A DNA stretch of 64,000 nucleotides from Paramoeba atlantica (GCA_977017575.1 CDRNVI010000021.1:1-64000); one strand, 5' to 3'; counted from the first letter of the stretch, positions 1-11,732 are shown. Notes: generated from the letters alone by a model not told the origin. Program-made: numbers and translations.

Positions 1-317
1 ACCCGAGAGTGATTCATTTCTTCGTCGCTTCCATCTTCGCGTCCTGTGTCGGGTGTCGATTTTCCGTGTGAAATCGAATCAGCTTTTTTGCACCAGTCTT
101 CAGGGATATTTGTAGGAATGGGAGTGGTGTATAGAAGTTCGTTGTAGGTACTCGGCTGGTTAATCAGGTGCGCATTACCTTCAAATTGATCCCAGGATCC
201 TGTTTTATGAGTCGACTCCTCTTCGACGGTCATATAGAAGGAACCGCGTACCTGGAAAAAGATGGAATAAGGAAAATAATTCAACAAGGTACAGAAACTG
301 TATCTTTATCGTTAAAG
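1..317 (-). pseudogene. LINE (array family) 5' end with SL, N-terminal ORF fragment
   Basis: On the minus strand the SL ends at 282 and is followed by the leader AATTATTTTCC, which LINE A at 48.6 kb also carries. The likely ATG is at 233 (minus strand) and begins MTVEEESTHK. The motif GSWDQF then TYNE-LYTTP aligns with LINE A residues GSWDQF and TYDENLYTTP, so this is a sibling of family A. In later units the frame ends after about 100 codons in an A-run and then runs into an unrelated piece. The fragment carries no catalytic domain. Confidence 0.8.
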
Positions 318-332
318 GAGGTCTTTTTTTTT

Positions 333-1221
333 GCAGTTAATAAGGGGGGAGAAGTATGAATCGCGGCATTGCCTCTATATGTTGACCCAGTAGACGAACC
401 AAGTACATAGTAGGTCCATTGGGGGGGGTATATGAATTTAAAACAAGCAATCAAATTAGCAAATCTTTTTATTTCCACAGAAGTATATTTTCTTTTTCTT
501 TTTTCTTAGCCCAAAACTAGCAATTCAATCTCCCCTAAGTATATACGACAAACAAGACACAGTAAAAATAAAAACAAGCAATCCAGGCCCAATCCATTCG
601 CGCGTTCCGGACCGGGTCTTTCGACCACTCCACGGCCTGACTTGTGAACCCGTCCCTTGCTATACGGGAGGGCGCAGGCGCGGGCCTGTGTCGACAGCGA
701 CACGGTCGCGAAACAGGATGCTGGCCGACGGGGAGGAGATTCACTGCCCGTGTACTACCTCACTTGGGGTACCTAGCCCTCGCGGGCTAGGCGTGAGCAT
801 AGACTCTGTCGACCCGACCAGCACCCGTCCTGGATACCATGGCGTCTTCGTGCTGAAATAGGACTGTCAGTAGAGGCTTAAGCCTCTACCAAAGGATCCG
901 CTGGGTCCTCTACGCGGATGCGCGAAACCATCATCCTGGCTTGAGAACGCATTAGCGTCACGTTCAGATCTGTTAGGAGATCGTTTCGCGCTTGGTCTCG
1001 TGAAAGGAGCCCTTTGGATGCGTTCGCCCGTTGGGTTCCGATGTCCCGGAGTAACGCTAGCGCACTCTCGCTCCAGGAACCAAAGGATTCCACCACCATC
1101 GCTGTGAAGAGGTGTCCTGCTTTTTCTGCTTCTTGTCGCTGTCGCGCCTTGGTCTCCGCGAAGTGCTCGGCAAAAGACCCCGGGGTCACCCAGCTAGCAT
1201 TGTGGACTGAGTCCACAATTC
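333..1221 (-). pseudogene. LINE 3' end: endonuclease-domain C-terminus and structured 3' UTR
   Basis: The minus-strand frame from 1221 down to the stop at 878 encodes the LINE C-terminus (GSFAEHFAET, then VVESFGSWS, then DLNVTLMRSQARMMV). It aligns with the last 110 residues of LINE A (GSFAERYATEH, MAVESYGSWS, ALNITLMRSQARMMV). The 3' UTR follows, with hairpins at 772-791 and near 687-703, and ends in oligo(A) next to the SL of the neighbouring copy. It is a 5'-truncated copy lacking RT. Confidence 0.85.
772..791 (-). ncRNA. LINE 3' UTR hairpin with GNRA-type loop
   Basis: On the RNA (minus) strand an 8-bp stem CCTAGCCC / GGGCTAGG is closed by GCGA, a GNRA tetraloop. The same stem occurs at 1671-1690 (loop UCAA), 52766-52785 (LINE A, 7-bp stem) and about 59974-59993. 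It is followed each time by the motif TACCCCAAGTGAGGTAGT or a close variant. Confidence 0.75.
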
Positions 1222-1242
1222 TTTTTTTTTTTTTTTTTTTTT

Positions 1243-1289
1243 AGCAATTTCATATTTTGGAGCCGAAAACTAGCAATTCGATCTCCGAA
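1243..1289 (-). mobile_element. 47-bp poly(A)-tailed LINE terminal scrap
   Basis: This matches the extreme 3' part of the same LINE 3' UTR (the GCTAGTTTTGGGCTCC stretch also at 53.5 kb). It is enclosed by two A-runs and reads as an extremely 5'-truncated insertion. Confidence 0.6.
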
Positions 1290-1313
1290 TTTTTTTTTTT
1301 TTTTTTTTTTTTT

Positions 1314-1933
1314 ACTCAGTAGACGAACCAAGTAGGTCCATTGGGGGGGTATATGATTTGTAAACAAGCAATCAAATTAGCAATTTCACATGTTGTAGCC
1401 CAAAACTAATAATTCAACCTGCCTTAAGTTACAGTATTTATGATTTTGATAACAATAATAATAAAAAGAAGCAATTTATGCCCAATTCATTCGCGCGTTC
1501 CGGACCGGGTCTTTCGACCACTCCTCGGCCTGACTTGTGAACTCTTCCCTTGTTATATGGGAGGGCGCAGGCGCGGGCTTGTGCCGACAGCGGCACGGTC
1601 GCGAAACAGGGTGCTGGCCGACGGGGAGGAAGTTTTAGTTCCCGACCCATGTCCTACCTCACTTGGAGTACCTAGCCCTTGAGGGCTAGGCGTGAGCATA
1701 GACCCTGTCGGCATCGACCAGCATCCAGGCCAGCCATCTATGAGGGCGCAAACGTGGGTCTGTGCTGACTGCCGTCCGGTCAGGAAACGTTTACTCCCCC
1801 AAGCAAGAAAACGGGTCATCAGGGAGAAGGCGATTAACCATCATGCGGGCCTGAAGGCGCATGAGGGTCACGTTTAACTCCGTGAAGATTCTGCTCGTCG
1901 CCCCCCCTTCTGTCAATAACCCGCACGAGGGTC
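1314..1933 (-). pseudogene. Second LINE 3' end in the unit
   Basis: The minus-strand frame 1933-1791 encodes FTELNVTLMRLQARMMVNRL, the same C-terminal motif as the first LINE 3' piece but diverged, then a stop. The UTR repeats the hairpin pattern (1671-1690) with different stem bases. It ends in a long oligo(A) at 1290-1313. Equivalent copies lie at 3593-4212, 5874-6493, 8157-8776 and 10438-11057. Confidence 0.8.
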
Positions 1934-1954
1934 TTTTTTTTTTTTTTTTTTTTT

Positions 1955-2211
1955 GACGCAGAATCAATCTACTCAATCGTAATTTACATCTCGCGGATGA
2001 CCCCGTTTTTTTTTTTTAGATACTTTTTAAAGTTAGGCTCAGAATAGAAACAAGCAACTGTACGAAAAGTAAAAGAATGTTCAACCGAGCAAACGGCCCA
2101 AAAAACAGCAAATAAGAACCCTTTCCCACCCCCAAGAAAAACCTTCCCCAAAAAACGAATACCCAAAGCCCCAAAAATAAACCACCCGAGAAAACCAGCA
2201 AATAGAAACGA
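1955..2211 (-). other. Two short A-tailed pieces of unknown origin
   Basis: The 51-bp piece (1955-2005) and the 194-bp piece (2018-2211) each end in oligo(A) on the minus strand. The larger one shows the repeated terms GCAAATAGAAAC and GCAAATAAGAACC. I recognise no coding similarity. They recur in every unit. Confidence 0.5.
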
Positions 2212-2225
2212 TTTTTTTTTTTTTT

Positions 2226-2600
2226 ATATACAGAATCTTTGTCAGACTGTGGTGCTTTAACCTCGTGATCTGGGCCGATGAGCACCCGAGAGTGATTCAT
2301 TTCTTCGTCGCTTCCATCTTCGCGTCCTGTGTCGGGTGTCGATTTTCCGTGTGAAATCGAATCAGCTTTTTTGCACCAGTCTTCAGGGATATTTGTAGGA
2401 ATGGGAGTGGTGTATAGAAGTTCGTTGTAGGTACTCGGCTGGTTAATCAGGTGCGCATTACCTTCAAATTGATCCCAGGATCCTGTTTTATGAGTCGACT
2501 CCTCTTCGACGGTCATATAGAAGGAACCGCGTACCTGGAAAAAGATGGAATAAGGAAAATAATTCAACAAGGTACAGAAACTGTATCTTTATCGTTAAAG
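2226..2600 (-). pseudogene. LINE 5' end with SL (array copy 2)
   Basis: The SL occupies 2565-2600 and the ATG is at 2516 on the minus strand. About 90 codons remain before an oligo(A) at 2212-2225. Confidence 0.8.
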
Positions 2601-4560
2601 GAGGTCTTTTTTTTTGCAGTTAATAAGGGGGGAGAAGTATGAATCGCGGCATTGCCTCTATATGTTGACCCAGTAGACGAACCAAGTACATAGTAGGTCC
2701 ATTGGGGGGGGTATATGAATTTAAAACAAGCAATCAAATTAGCAAATCTTTTTATTTCCACAGAAGTATATTTTCTTTTTCTTTTTTCTTAGCCCAAAAC
2801 TAGCAATTCAATCTCCCCTAAGTATATACGACAAACAAGACACAGTAAAAATAAAAACAAGCAATCCAGGCCCAATCCATTCGCGCGTTCCGGACCGGGT
2901 CTTTCGACCACTCCACGGCCTGACTTGTGAACCCGTCCCTTGCTATACGGGAGGGCGCAGGCGCGGGCCTGTGTCGACAGCGACACGGTCGCGAAACAGG
3001 ATGCTGGCCGACGGGGAGGAGATTCACTGCCCGTGTACTACCTCACTTGGGGTACCTAGCCCTCGCGGGCTAGGCGTGAGCATAGACTCTGTCGACCCGA
3101 CCAGCACCCGTCCTGGATACCATGGCGTCTTCGTGCTGAAATAGGACTGTCAGTAGAGGCTTAAGCCTCTACCAAAGGATCCGCTGGGTCCTCTACGCGG
3201 ATGCGCGAAACCATCATCCTGGCTTGAGAACGCATTAGCGTCACGTTCAGATCTGTTAGGAGATCGTTTCGCGCTTGGTCTCGTGAAAGGAGCCCTTTGG
3301 ATGCGTTCGCCCGTTGGGTTCCGATGTCCCGGAGTAACGCTAGCGCACTCTCGCTCCAGGAACCAAAGGATTCCACCACCATCGCTGTGAAGAGGTGTCC
3401 TGCTTTTTCTGCTTCTTGTCGCTGTCGCGCCTTGGTCTCCGCGAAGTGCTCGGCAAAAGACCCCGGGGTCACCCAGCTAGCATTGTGGACTGAGTCCACA
3501 ATTCTTTTTTTTTTTTTTTTTTTTTAGCAATTTCATATTTTGGAGCCCAAAACTAGCAATTCGATCTCCGAATTTTTTTTTTTTTTTTTTTTACTCAGTA
3601 GACGAACCAAGTAGGTCCATTGGGGGGGTATATGATTTGTAAACAAGCAATCAAATTAGCAATTTCACATGTTGTAGCCCAAAACTAATAATTCAACCTG
3701 CCTTAAGTTACAGTATTTATGATTTTGATAACAATAATAATAAAAAGAAGCAATTTATGCCCAATTCATTCGCGCGTTCCGGACCGGGTCTTTCGACCAC
3801 TCCTCGGCCTGACTTGTGAACTCTTCCCTTGTTATATGGGAGGGCGCAGGCGCGGGCTTGTGCCGACAGCGGCACGGTCGCGAAACAGGGTGCTGGCCGA
3901 CGGGGAGGAAGTTTTAGTTCCCGACCCATGTCCTACCTCACTTGGAGTACCTAGCCCTTGAGGGCTAGGCGTGAGCATAGACCCTGTCGGCATCGACCAG
4001 CATCCAGGCCAGCCATCTATGAGGGCGCAAACGTGGGTCTGTGCTGACTGCCGTCCGGTCAGGAAACGTTTACTCCCCCAAGCAAGAAAACGGGTCATCA
4101 GGGAGAAGGCGATTAACCATCATGCGGGCCTGAAGGCGCATGAGGGTCACGTTTAACTCCGTGAAGATTCTGCTCGTCGCCCCCCCTTCTGTCAATAACC
4201 CGCACGAGGGTCTTTTTTTTTTTTTTTTTTTTTGACGCAGAATCAATCTACTCAATCGTAATTTACATCTCGCGGATGACCCCGTTTTTTTTTTTTAGAT
4301 ACTTTTTAAAGTTAGGCTCAGAATAGAAACAAGCAACTGTACGAAAAGTAAAAGAATGTTCAACCGAGCAAACGGCCCAAAAAACAGCAAATAAGAACCC
4401 GTTCCCACCCCCAAGAAAAACCTTCCCCAAAAAACGAACACCCAAAGCCCCAAAAATAAACCACCCGAGAAAACCAGCAAATAGAAACGATTTTTTTTTT
4501 TTATATACAGAATCTTTGTCAGACTGTGGTGCTTTAACCTCGTGATCTGGGCCGATGAGC
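2284..4560 (-). repeat. Array unit 2
   Basis: Same order as unit 1. Its LINE pieces lie at 2226-2600 (5' end, straddling the boundary), 2616-3504 and 3593-4212. At 2277 bp it is the shortest unit; shorter T-runs account for the difference. Confidence 0.9.
2616..3504 (-). pseudogene. LINE 3' end (array copy 2)
   Basis: Same content as 333-1221: coding part 3161-3504 and UTR hairpin 3055-3074. Confidence 0.85.
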
Positions 4561-4877
4561 ACCCGAGAGTGATTCATTTCTTCGTCGCTTCCATCTTCGC
4601 GTCCTGTGTCGGGTGTCGATTTTCCGTGTGAAATCGAATCAGCTTTTTTGCACCAGTCTTCAGGGATATTTGTAGGAATGGGAGTGGTGTATAGAAGTTC
4701 GTTGTAGGTACTCGGCTGGTTAATCAGGTGCGCATTACCTTCAAATTGATCCCAGGATCCTGTTTTATGAGTCGACTCCTCTTCGACGGTCATATAGAAG
4801 GAACCGCGTACCTGGAAAAAGATGGAATAAGGAAAATAATTCAACAAGGTACAGAAACTGTATCTTTATCGTTAAAG
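4503..4877 (-). pseudogene. LINE 5' end with SL (array copy 3)
   Basis: The SL occupies 4842-4877 and the ATG is at 4793. The sequence is the same as copy 2. The shorter A-run keeps a fused frame open into the next piece. Confidence 0.8.
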
Positions 4878-6843
4878 GAGGTCTTTTTTTTTGCAGTTAA
4901 TAAGGGGGGAGAAGTATGAATCGCGGCATTGCCTCTATATGTTGACCCAGTAGACGAACCAAGTACATAGTAGGTCCATTGGGGGGGGTATATGAATTTA
5001 AAACAAGCAATCAAATTAGCAAATCTTTTTATTTCCACAGAAGTATATTTTCTTTTTCTTTTTTCTTAGCCCAAAACTAGCAATTCAATCTCCCCTAAGT
5101 ATATACGACAAACAAGACACAGTAAAAATAAAAACAAGCAATCCAGGCCCAATCCATTCGCGCGTTCCGGACCGGGTCTTTCGACCACTCCACGGCCTGA
5201 CTTGTGAACCCGTCCCTTGCTATACGGGAGGGCGCAGGCGCGGGCCTGTGTCGACAGCGACACGGTCGCGAAACAGGATGCTGGCCGACGGGGAGGAGAT
5301 TCACTGCCCGTGTACTACCTCACTTGGGGTACCTAGCCCTCGCGGGCTAGGCGTGAGCATAGACTCTGTCGACCCGACCAGCACCCGTCCTGGATACCAT
5401 GGCGTCTTCGTGCTGAAATAGGACTGTCAGTAGAGGCTTAAGCCTCTACCAAAGGATCCGCTGGGTCCTCTACGCGGATGCGCGAAACCATCATCCTGGC
5501 TTGAGAACGCATTAGCGTCACGTTCAGATCTGTTAGGAGATCGTTTCGCGCTTGGTCTCGTGAAAGGAGCCCTTTGGATGCGTTCGCCCGTTGGGTTCCG
5601 ATGTCCCGGAGTAACGCTAGCGCACTCTCGCTCCAGGAACCAAAGGATTCCACCACCATCGCTGTGAAGAGGTGTCCTGCTTTTTCTGCTTCTTGTCGCT
5701 GTCGCGCCTTGGTCTCCGCGAAGTGCTCGGCAAAAGACCCCGGGGTCACCCAGCTAGCATTGTGGACTGAGTCCACAATTCTTTTTTTTTTTTTTTTTTT
5801 TTAGCAATTTCATATTTTGGAGCCCAAAACTAGCAATTCGATCTCCGAATTTTTTTTTTTTTTTTTTTTTTTTACTCAGTAGACGAACCAAGTAGGTCCA
5901 TTGGGGGGGTATATGATTTGTAAACAAGCAATCAAATTAGCAATTTCACATGTTGTAGCCCAAAACTAATAATTCAACCTGCCTTAAGTTACAGTATTTA
6001 TGATTTTGATAACAATAATAATAAAAAGAAGCAATTTATGCCCAATTCATTCGCGCGTTCCGGACCGGGTCTTTCGACCACTCCTCGGCCTGACTTGTGA
6101 ACTCTTCCCTTGTTATATGGGAGGGCGCAGGCGCGGGCTTGTGCCGACAGCGGCACGGTCGCGAAACAGGGTGCTGGCCGACGGGGAGGAAGTTTTAGTT
6201 CCCGACCCATGTCCTACCTCACTTGGAGTACCTAGCCCTTGAGGGCTAGGCGTGAGCATAGACCCTGTCGGCATCGACCAGCATCCAGGCCAGCCATCTA
6301 TGAGGGCGCAAACGTGGGTCTGTGCTGACTGCCGTCCGGTCAGGAAACGTTTACTCCCCCAAGCAAGAAAACGGGTCATCAGGGAGAAGGCGATTAACCA
6401 TCATGCGGGCCTGAAGGCGCATGAGGGTCACGTTTAACTCCGTGAAGATTCTGCTCGTCGCCCCCCCTTCTGTCAATAACCCGCACGAGGGTCTTTTTTT
6501 TTTTTTTTTTTTTGACGCAGAATCAATCTACTCAATCGTAATTTACATCTCGCGGATGACCCCGTTTTTTTTTTTTAGATACTTTTTAAAGTTAGGCTCA
6601 GAATAGAAACAAGCAACTGTACGAAAAGTAAAAGAATGTTCAACCGAGCAAACGGCCCAAAAAACAGCAAATAAGAACCCTTTCCCACCCCCAAGAAAAA
6701 CCTTCCCCAAAAAACGAATACCCAAAGCCCCAAAAAGAAACCACCCGAGAAAACCAGCAAATAGAAACGATTTTTTTTTTTTTTTATATACAGAATCTTT
6801 GTCAGACTGTGGTGCTTTAACCTCGTGATCTGGGCCGATGAGC
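4561..6843 (-). repeat. Array unit 3
   Basis: Same order as unit 1. LINE pieces lie at 4503-4877, 4893-5781 and 5874-6493. Confidence 0.9.
4893..5781 (-). pseudogene. LINE 3' end (array copy 3)
   Basis: Same content as 333-1221: coding part 5438-5781. Confidence 0.85.
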
Positions 6844-7160
6844 ACCCGAGAGTGATTCATTTCTTCGTCGCTTCCATCTTCGCGTCCTGTGTCGGGTGTC
6901 GATTTTCCGTGTGAAATCGAATCAGCTTTTTTGCACCAGTCTTCAGGGATATTTGTAGGAATGGGAGTGGTGTATAGAAGTTCGTTGTAGGTACTCGGCT
7001 GGTTAATCAGGTGCGCATTACCTTCAAATTGATCCCAGGATCCTGTTTTATGAGTCGACTCCTCTTCGACGGTCATATAGAAGGAACCGCGTACCTGGAA
7101 AAAGATGGAATAAGGAAAATAATTCAACAAGGTACAGAAACTGTATCTTTATCGTTAAAG
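6786..7160 (-). pseudogene. LINE 5' end with SL (array copy 4)
   Basis: The SL occupies 7125-7160 and the ATG is at 7076. The sequence is the same as copy 2. Confidence 0.8.
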
Positions 7161-9126
7161 GAGGTCTTTTTTTTTGCAGTTAATAAGGGGGGAGAAGTAT
7201 GAATCGCGGCATTGCCTCTATATGTTGACCCAGTAGACGAACCAAGTACATAGTAGGTCCATTGGGGGGGGTATATGAATTTAAAACAAGCAATCAAATT
7301 AGCAAATCTTTTTATTTCCACAGAAGTATATTTTCTTTTTCTTTTTTCTTAGCCCAAAACTAGCAATTCAATCTCCCCTAAGTATATACGACAAACAAGA
7401 CACAGTAAAAATAAAAACAAGCAATCCAGGCCCAATCCATTCGCGCGTTCCGGACCGGGTCTTTCGACCACTCCACGGCCTGACTTGTGAACCCGTCCCT
7501 TGCTATACGGGAGGGCGCAGGCGCGGGCCTGTGTCGACAGCGACACGGTCGCGAAACAGGATGCTGGCCGACGGGGAGGAGATTCACTGCCCGTGTACTA
7601 CCTCACTTGGGGTACCTAGCCCTCGCGGGCTAGGCGTGAGCATAGACTCTGTCGACCCGACCAGCACCCGTCCTGGATACCATGGCGTCTTCGTGCTGAA
7701 ATAGGACTGTCAGTAGAGGCTTAAGCCTCTACCAAAGGATCCGCTGGGTCCTCTACGCGGATGCGCGAAACCATCATCCTGGCTTGAGAACGCATTAGCG
7801 TCACGTTCAGATCTGTTAGGAGATCGTTTCGCGCTTGGTCTCGTGAAAGGAGCCCTTTGGATGCGTTCGCCCGTTGGGTTCCGATGTCCCGGAGTAACGC
7901 TAGCGCACTCTCGCTCCAGGAACCAAAGGATTCCACCACCATCGCTGTGAAGAGGTGTCCTGCTTTTTCTGCTTCTTGTCGCTGTCGCGCCTTGGTCTCC
8001 GCGAAGTGCTCGGCAAAAGACCCCGGGGTCACCCAGCTAGCATTGTGGACTGAGTCCACAATTCTTTTTTTTTTTTTTTTTTTTTAGCAATTTCATATTT
8101 TGGAGCCCAAAACTAGCAATTCGATCTCCGAATTTTTTTTTTTTTTTTTTTTTTTTACTCAGTAGACGAACCAAGTAGGTCCATTGGGGGGGTATATGAT
8201 TTGTAAACAAGCAATCAAATTAGCAATTTCACATGTTGTAGCCCAAAACTAATAATTCAACCTGCCTTAAGTTACAGTATTTATGATTTTGATAACAATA
8301 ATAATAAAAAGAAGCAATTTATGCCCAATTCATTCGCGCGTTCCGGACCGGGTCTTTCGACCACTCCTCGGCCTGACTTGTGAACTCTTCCCTTGTTATA
8401 TGGGAGGGCGCAGGCGCGGGCTTGTGCCGACAGCGGCACGGTCGCGAAACAGGGTGCTGGCCGACGGGGAGGAAGTTTTAGTTCCCGACCCATGTCCTAC
8501 CTCACTTGGAGTACCTAGCCCTTGAGGGCTAGGCGTGAGCATAGACCCTGTCGGCATCGACCAGCATCCAGGCCAGCCATCTATGAGGGCGCAAACGTGG
8601 GTCTGTGCTGACTGCCGTCCGGTCAGGAAACGTTTACTCCCCCAAGCAAGAAAACGGGTCATCAGGGAGAAGGCGATTAACCATCATGCGGGCCTGAAGG
8701 CGCATGAGGGTCACGTTTAACTCCGTGAAGATTCTGCTCGTCGCCCCCCCTTCTGTCAATAACCCGCACGAGGGTCTTTTTTTTTTTTTTTTTTTTGACG
8801 CAGAATCAATCTACTCAATCGTAATTTACATCTCGCGGATGACCCCGTTTTTTTTTTTTAGATACTTTTTAAAGTTAGGCTCAGAATAGAAACAAGCAAC
8901 TGTACGAAAAGTAAAAGAATGTTCAACCGAGCAAACGGCCCAAAAAACAGCAAATAAGAACCCTTTCCCACCCCCAAGAAAAACCTTCCCCAAAAAACGA
9001 ATACCCAAAGCCCCAAAAAGAAACCACCCGAGAAAACCAGCAAATAGAAACGATTTTTTTTTTTTTTTATATACAGAATCTTTGTCAGACTGTGGTGCTT
9101 TAACCTCGTGATCTGGGCCGATGAGC
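6844..9126 (-). repeat. Array unit 4
   Basis: Same order as unit 1. LINE pieces lie at 6786-7160, 7176-8064 and 8157-8776. It looks nearly identical to unit 3. Confidence 0.9.
7176..8064 (-). pseudogene. LINE 3' end (array copy 4)
   Basis: Same content as 333-1221: coding part 7721-8064. Confidence 0.85.
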
Positions 9127-9443
9127 ACCCGAGAGTGATTCATTTCTTCGTCGCTTCCATCTTCGCGTCCTGTGTCGGGTGTCGATTTTCCGTGTGAAAT
9201 CGAATCAGCTTTTTTGCACCAGTCTTCAGGGATATTTGTAGGAATGGGAGTGGTGTATAGAAGTTCGTTGTAGGTACTCGGCTGGTTAATCAGGTGCGCA
9301 TTACCTTCAAATTGATCCCAGGATCCTGTTTTATGAGTCGACTCCTCTTCGACGGTCATATAGAAGGAACCGCGTACCTGGAAAAAGATGGAATAAGGAA
9401 AATAATTCAACAAGGTACAGAAACTGTATCTTTATCGTTAAAG
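9069..9443 (-). pseudogene. LINE 5' end with SL (array copy 5)
   Basis: The SL occupies 9408-9443 and the ATG is at 9359. The sequence is the same as copy 2. Confidence 0.8.
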
Positions 9444-11406
9444 GAGGTCTTTTTTTTTGCAGTTAATAAGGGGGGAGAAGTATGAATCGCGGCATTGCCT
9501 CTATATGTTGACCCAGTAGACGAACCAAGTACATAGTAGGTCCATTGGGGGGGGTATATGAATTTAAAACAAGCAATCAAATTAGCAAATCTTTTTATTT
9601 CCACAGAAGTATATTTTCTTTTTCTTTTTTCTTAGCCCAAAACTAGCAATTCAATCTCCCCTAAGTATATACGACAAACAAGACACAGTAAAAATAAAAA
9701 CAAGCAATCCAGGCCCAATCCATTCGCGCGTTCCGGACCGGGTCTTTCGACCACTCCACGGCCTGACTTGTGAACCCGTCCCTTGCTATACGGGAGGGCG
9801 CAGGCGCGGGCCTGTGTCGACAGCGACACGGTCGCGAAACAGGATGCTGGCCGACGGGGAGGAGATTCACTGCCCGTGTACTACCTCACTTGGGGTACCT
9901 AGCCCTCGCGGGCTAGGCGTGAGCATAGACTCTGTCGACCCGACCAGCACCCGTCCTGGATACCATGGCGTCTTCGTGCTGAAATAGGACTGTCAGTAGA
10001 GGCTTAAGCCTCTACCAAAGGATCCGCTGGGTCCTCTACGCGGATGCGCGAAACCATCATCCTGGCTTGAGAACGCATTAGCGTCACGTTCAGATCTGTT
10101 AGGAGATCGTTTCGCGCTTGGTCTCGTGAAAGGAGCCCTTTGGATGCGTTCGCCCGTTGGGTTCCGATGTCCCGGAGTAACGCTAGCGCACTCTCGCTCC
10201 AGGAACCAAAGGATTCCACCACCATCGCTGTGAAGAGGTGTCCTGCTTTTTCTGCTTCTTGTCGCTGTCGCGCCTTGGTCTCCGCGAAGTGCTCGGCAAA
10301 AGACCCCGGGGTCACCCAGCTAGCATTGTGGACTGAGTCCACAATTCTTTTTTTTTTTTTTTTTTTTAGCAATTTCATATTTTGGAGCCCAAAACTAGCA
10401 ATTCGATCTCCGAATTTTTTTTTTTTTTTTTTTTTTTACTCAGTAGACGAACCAAGTAGGTCCATTGGGGGGGTATATGATTTGTAAACAAGCAATCAAA
10501 TTAGCAATTTCACATGTTGTAGCCCAAAACTAATAATTCAACCTGCCTTAAGTTACAGTATTTATGATTTTGATAACAATAATAATAAAAAGAAGCAATT
10601 TATGCCCAATTCATTCGCGCGTTCCGGACCGGGTCTTTCGACCACTCCTCGGCCTGACTTGTGAACTCTTCCCTTGTTATATGGGAGGGCGCAGGCGCGG
10701 GCTTGTGCCGACAGCGGCACGGTCGCGAAACAGGGTGCTGGCCGACGGGGAGGAAGTTTTAGTTCCCGACCCATGTCCTACCTCACTTGGAGTACCTAGC
10801 CCTTGAGGGCTAGGCGTGAGCATAGACCCTGTCGGCATCGACCAGCATCCAGGCCAGCCATCTATGAGGGCGCAAACGTGGGTCTGTGCTGACTGCCGTC
10901 CGGTCAGGAAACGTTTACTCCCCCAAGCAAGAAAACGGGTCATCAGGGAGAAGGCGATTAACCATCATGCGGGCCTGAAGGCGCATGAGGGTCACGTTTA
11001 ACTCCGTGAAGATTCTGCTCGTCGCCCCCCCTTCTGTCAATAACCCGCACGAGGGTCTTTTTTTTTTTTTTTTTTTTGACGCAGAATCAATCTACTCAAT
11101 CGTAATTTACATCTCGCGGATGACCCCGTTTTTTTTTTTAGATACTTTTTAAAGTTAGGCTCAGAATAGAAACAAGCAACTGTACGAAAAGTAAAAGAAT
11201 GTTCAACCGAGCAAACGGCCCAAAAAACAGCAAATAAGAACCCGTTCCCACCCCCAAGAAAAACCTTCCCCAAAAAACGAATACCCAAAGCCCCAAAAAG
11301 AAACCACCCGAGAAAACCAGCAAATAGAAACGATTTTTTTTTTTTTTTATATACAGAATCTTTGTCAGACTGTGGTGCTTTAACCTCGTGATCTGGGCCG
11401 ATGAGC
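9127..11406 (-). repeat. Array unit 5
   Basis: Same order as unit 1. LINE pieces lie at 9069-9443, 9459-10347 and 10438-11057. In this unit the A-run ahead of the C-terminal piece has a length that leaves a frame open through the oligo(A), adding a lysine stretch. Confidence 0.9.
9459..10347 (-). pseudogene. LINE 3' end (array copy 5)
   Basis: Same content as 333-1221: coding part 10004-10347. Confidence 0.85.
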
Positions 11407-11723
11407 ACCCGAGAGTGATTCATTTCTTCGTCGCTTCCATCTTCGCGTCCTGTGTCGGGTGTCGATTTTCCGTGTGAAATCGAATCAGCTTTTTTGCACC
11501 AGTCTTCAGGGATATTTGTAGGAATGGGAGTGGTGTATAGAAGTTCGTTGTAGGTACTCGGCTGGTTAATCAGGTGCGCATTACCTTCAAATTGATCCCA
11601 GGATCCTGTTTTATGAGTCGACTCCTCTTCGACGGTCATATAGAAGGAACCGCGTACCTGGAAAAGGATGGAATAAGGAAAATAATTCAACAAGGTACAG
11701 AAACTGTATCTTCAGCGTTAAAG
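11349..11723 (-). pseudogene. LINE 5' end with variant SL (array copy 6)
   Basis: The SL variant spans 11688-11723 and the ATG is at 11639. Substitutions in the SL set this edge copy apart from the five inner ones. Confidence 0.75.
11407..11723 (-). repeat. Partial array unit 6, array edge
   Basis: This holds only the LINE 5' piece. Similarity stops in the SL itself, which is a variant here (AACGCTGAAG instead of AACGATAAAG). The edge abuts a 12-bp direct repeat at 11720-11731 and the poly(T) of LINE F. Confidence 0.85.
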
Positions 11724-11731
11724 AGATTTAA
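11720..11731. repeat. Left 12-bp direct repeat (target duplication)
   Basis: AAAGAGATTTAA here and again at 13003-13014 flanks the 11.73-13.0 kb insert. I read it as a target-site duplication. Confidence 0.55.
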
Positions 11732-11732
11732 C

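Larger units (their letters stand above)
1..2283 (-). repeat. Array unit 1
   Basis: Reference unit. Minus-strand pieces by plus coordinates: 1-317 LINE 5' end, 333-1221 LINE 3' end, 1243-1289 short piece, 1314-1933 second LINE 3' end, 1955-2005 short piece, 2018-2211 piece. T-runs separate them at about 324-332, 1222-1242, 1290-1313, 1934-1954, 2006-2017 and 2212-2225. Confidence 0.9.
1..11723 (-). repeat. Tandem array of 2.28-kb units built from LINE pieces
   Basis: Five full units start at 1, 2284, 4561, 6844 and 9127 (lengths 2283, 2277, 2283, 2283, 2280), with a partial sixth from 11407. The array may continue left of the window. Units differ mainly in homopolymer lengths and a few substitutions, so amplification is recent. 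Every LINE piece lies on the minus strand. Read 5'-3' on that strand, a cycle holds an SL plus LINE N-terminus, a 194-bp piece, a 51-bp piece, a LINE 3' end, a 47-bp piece, and a second LINE 3' end, each closed by a run of A (T on the plus strand). No long intact gene is present. Confidence 0.95.

Noticed and set aside
282-317. SL RNA gene
   Set aside because: The leader is present but no copy in the window is followed by a GT donor, Sm site or T-run terminator of an SL RNA gene. LINE leader sequence follows instead.
1014-1244. Plus-strand short frames in the array units
   Set aside because: They are antisense shadows of the minus-strand LINE C-terminus and UTR. The minus frames align to LINE A; the plus frames align to nothing.
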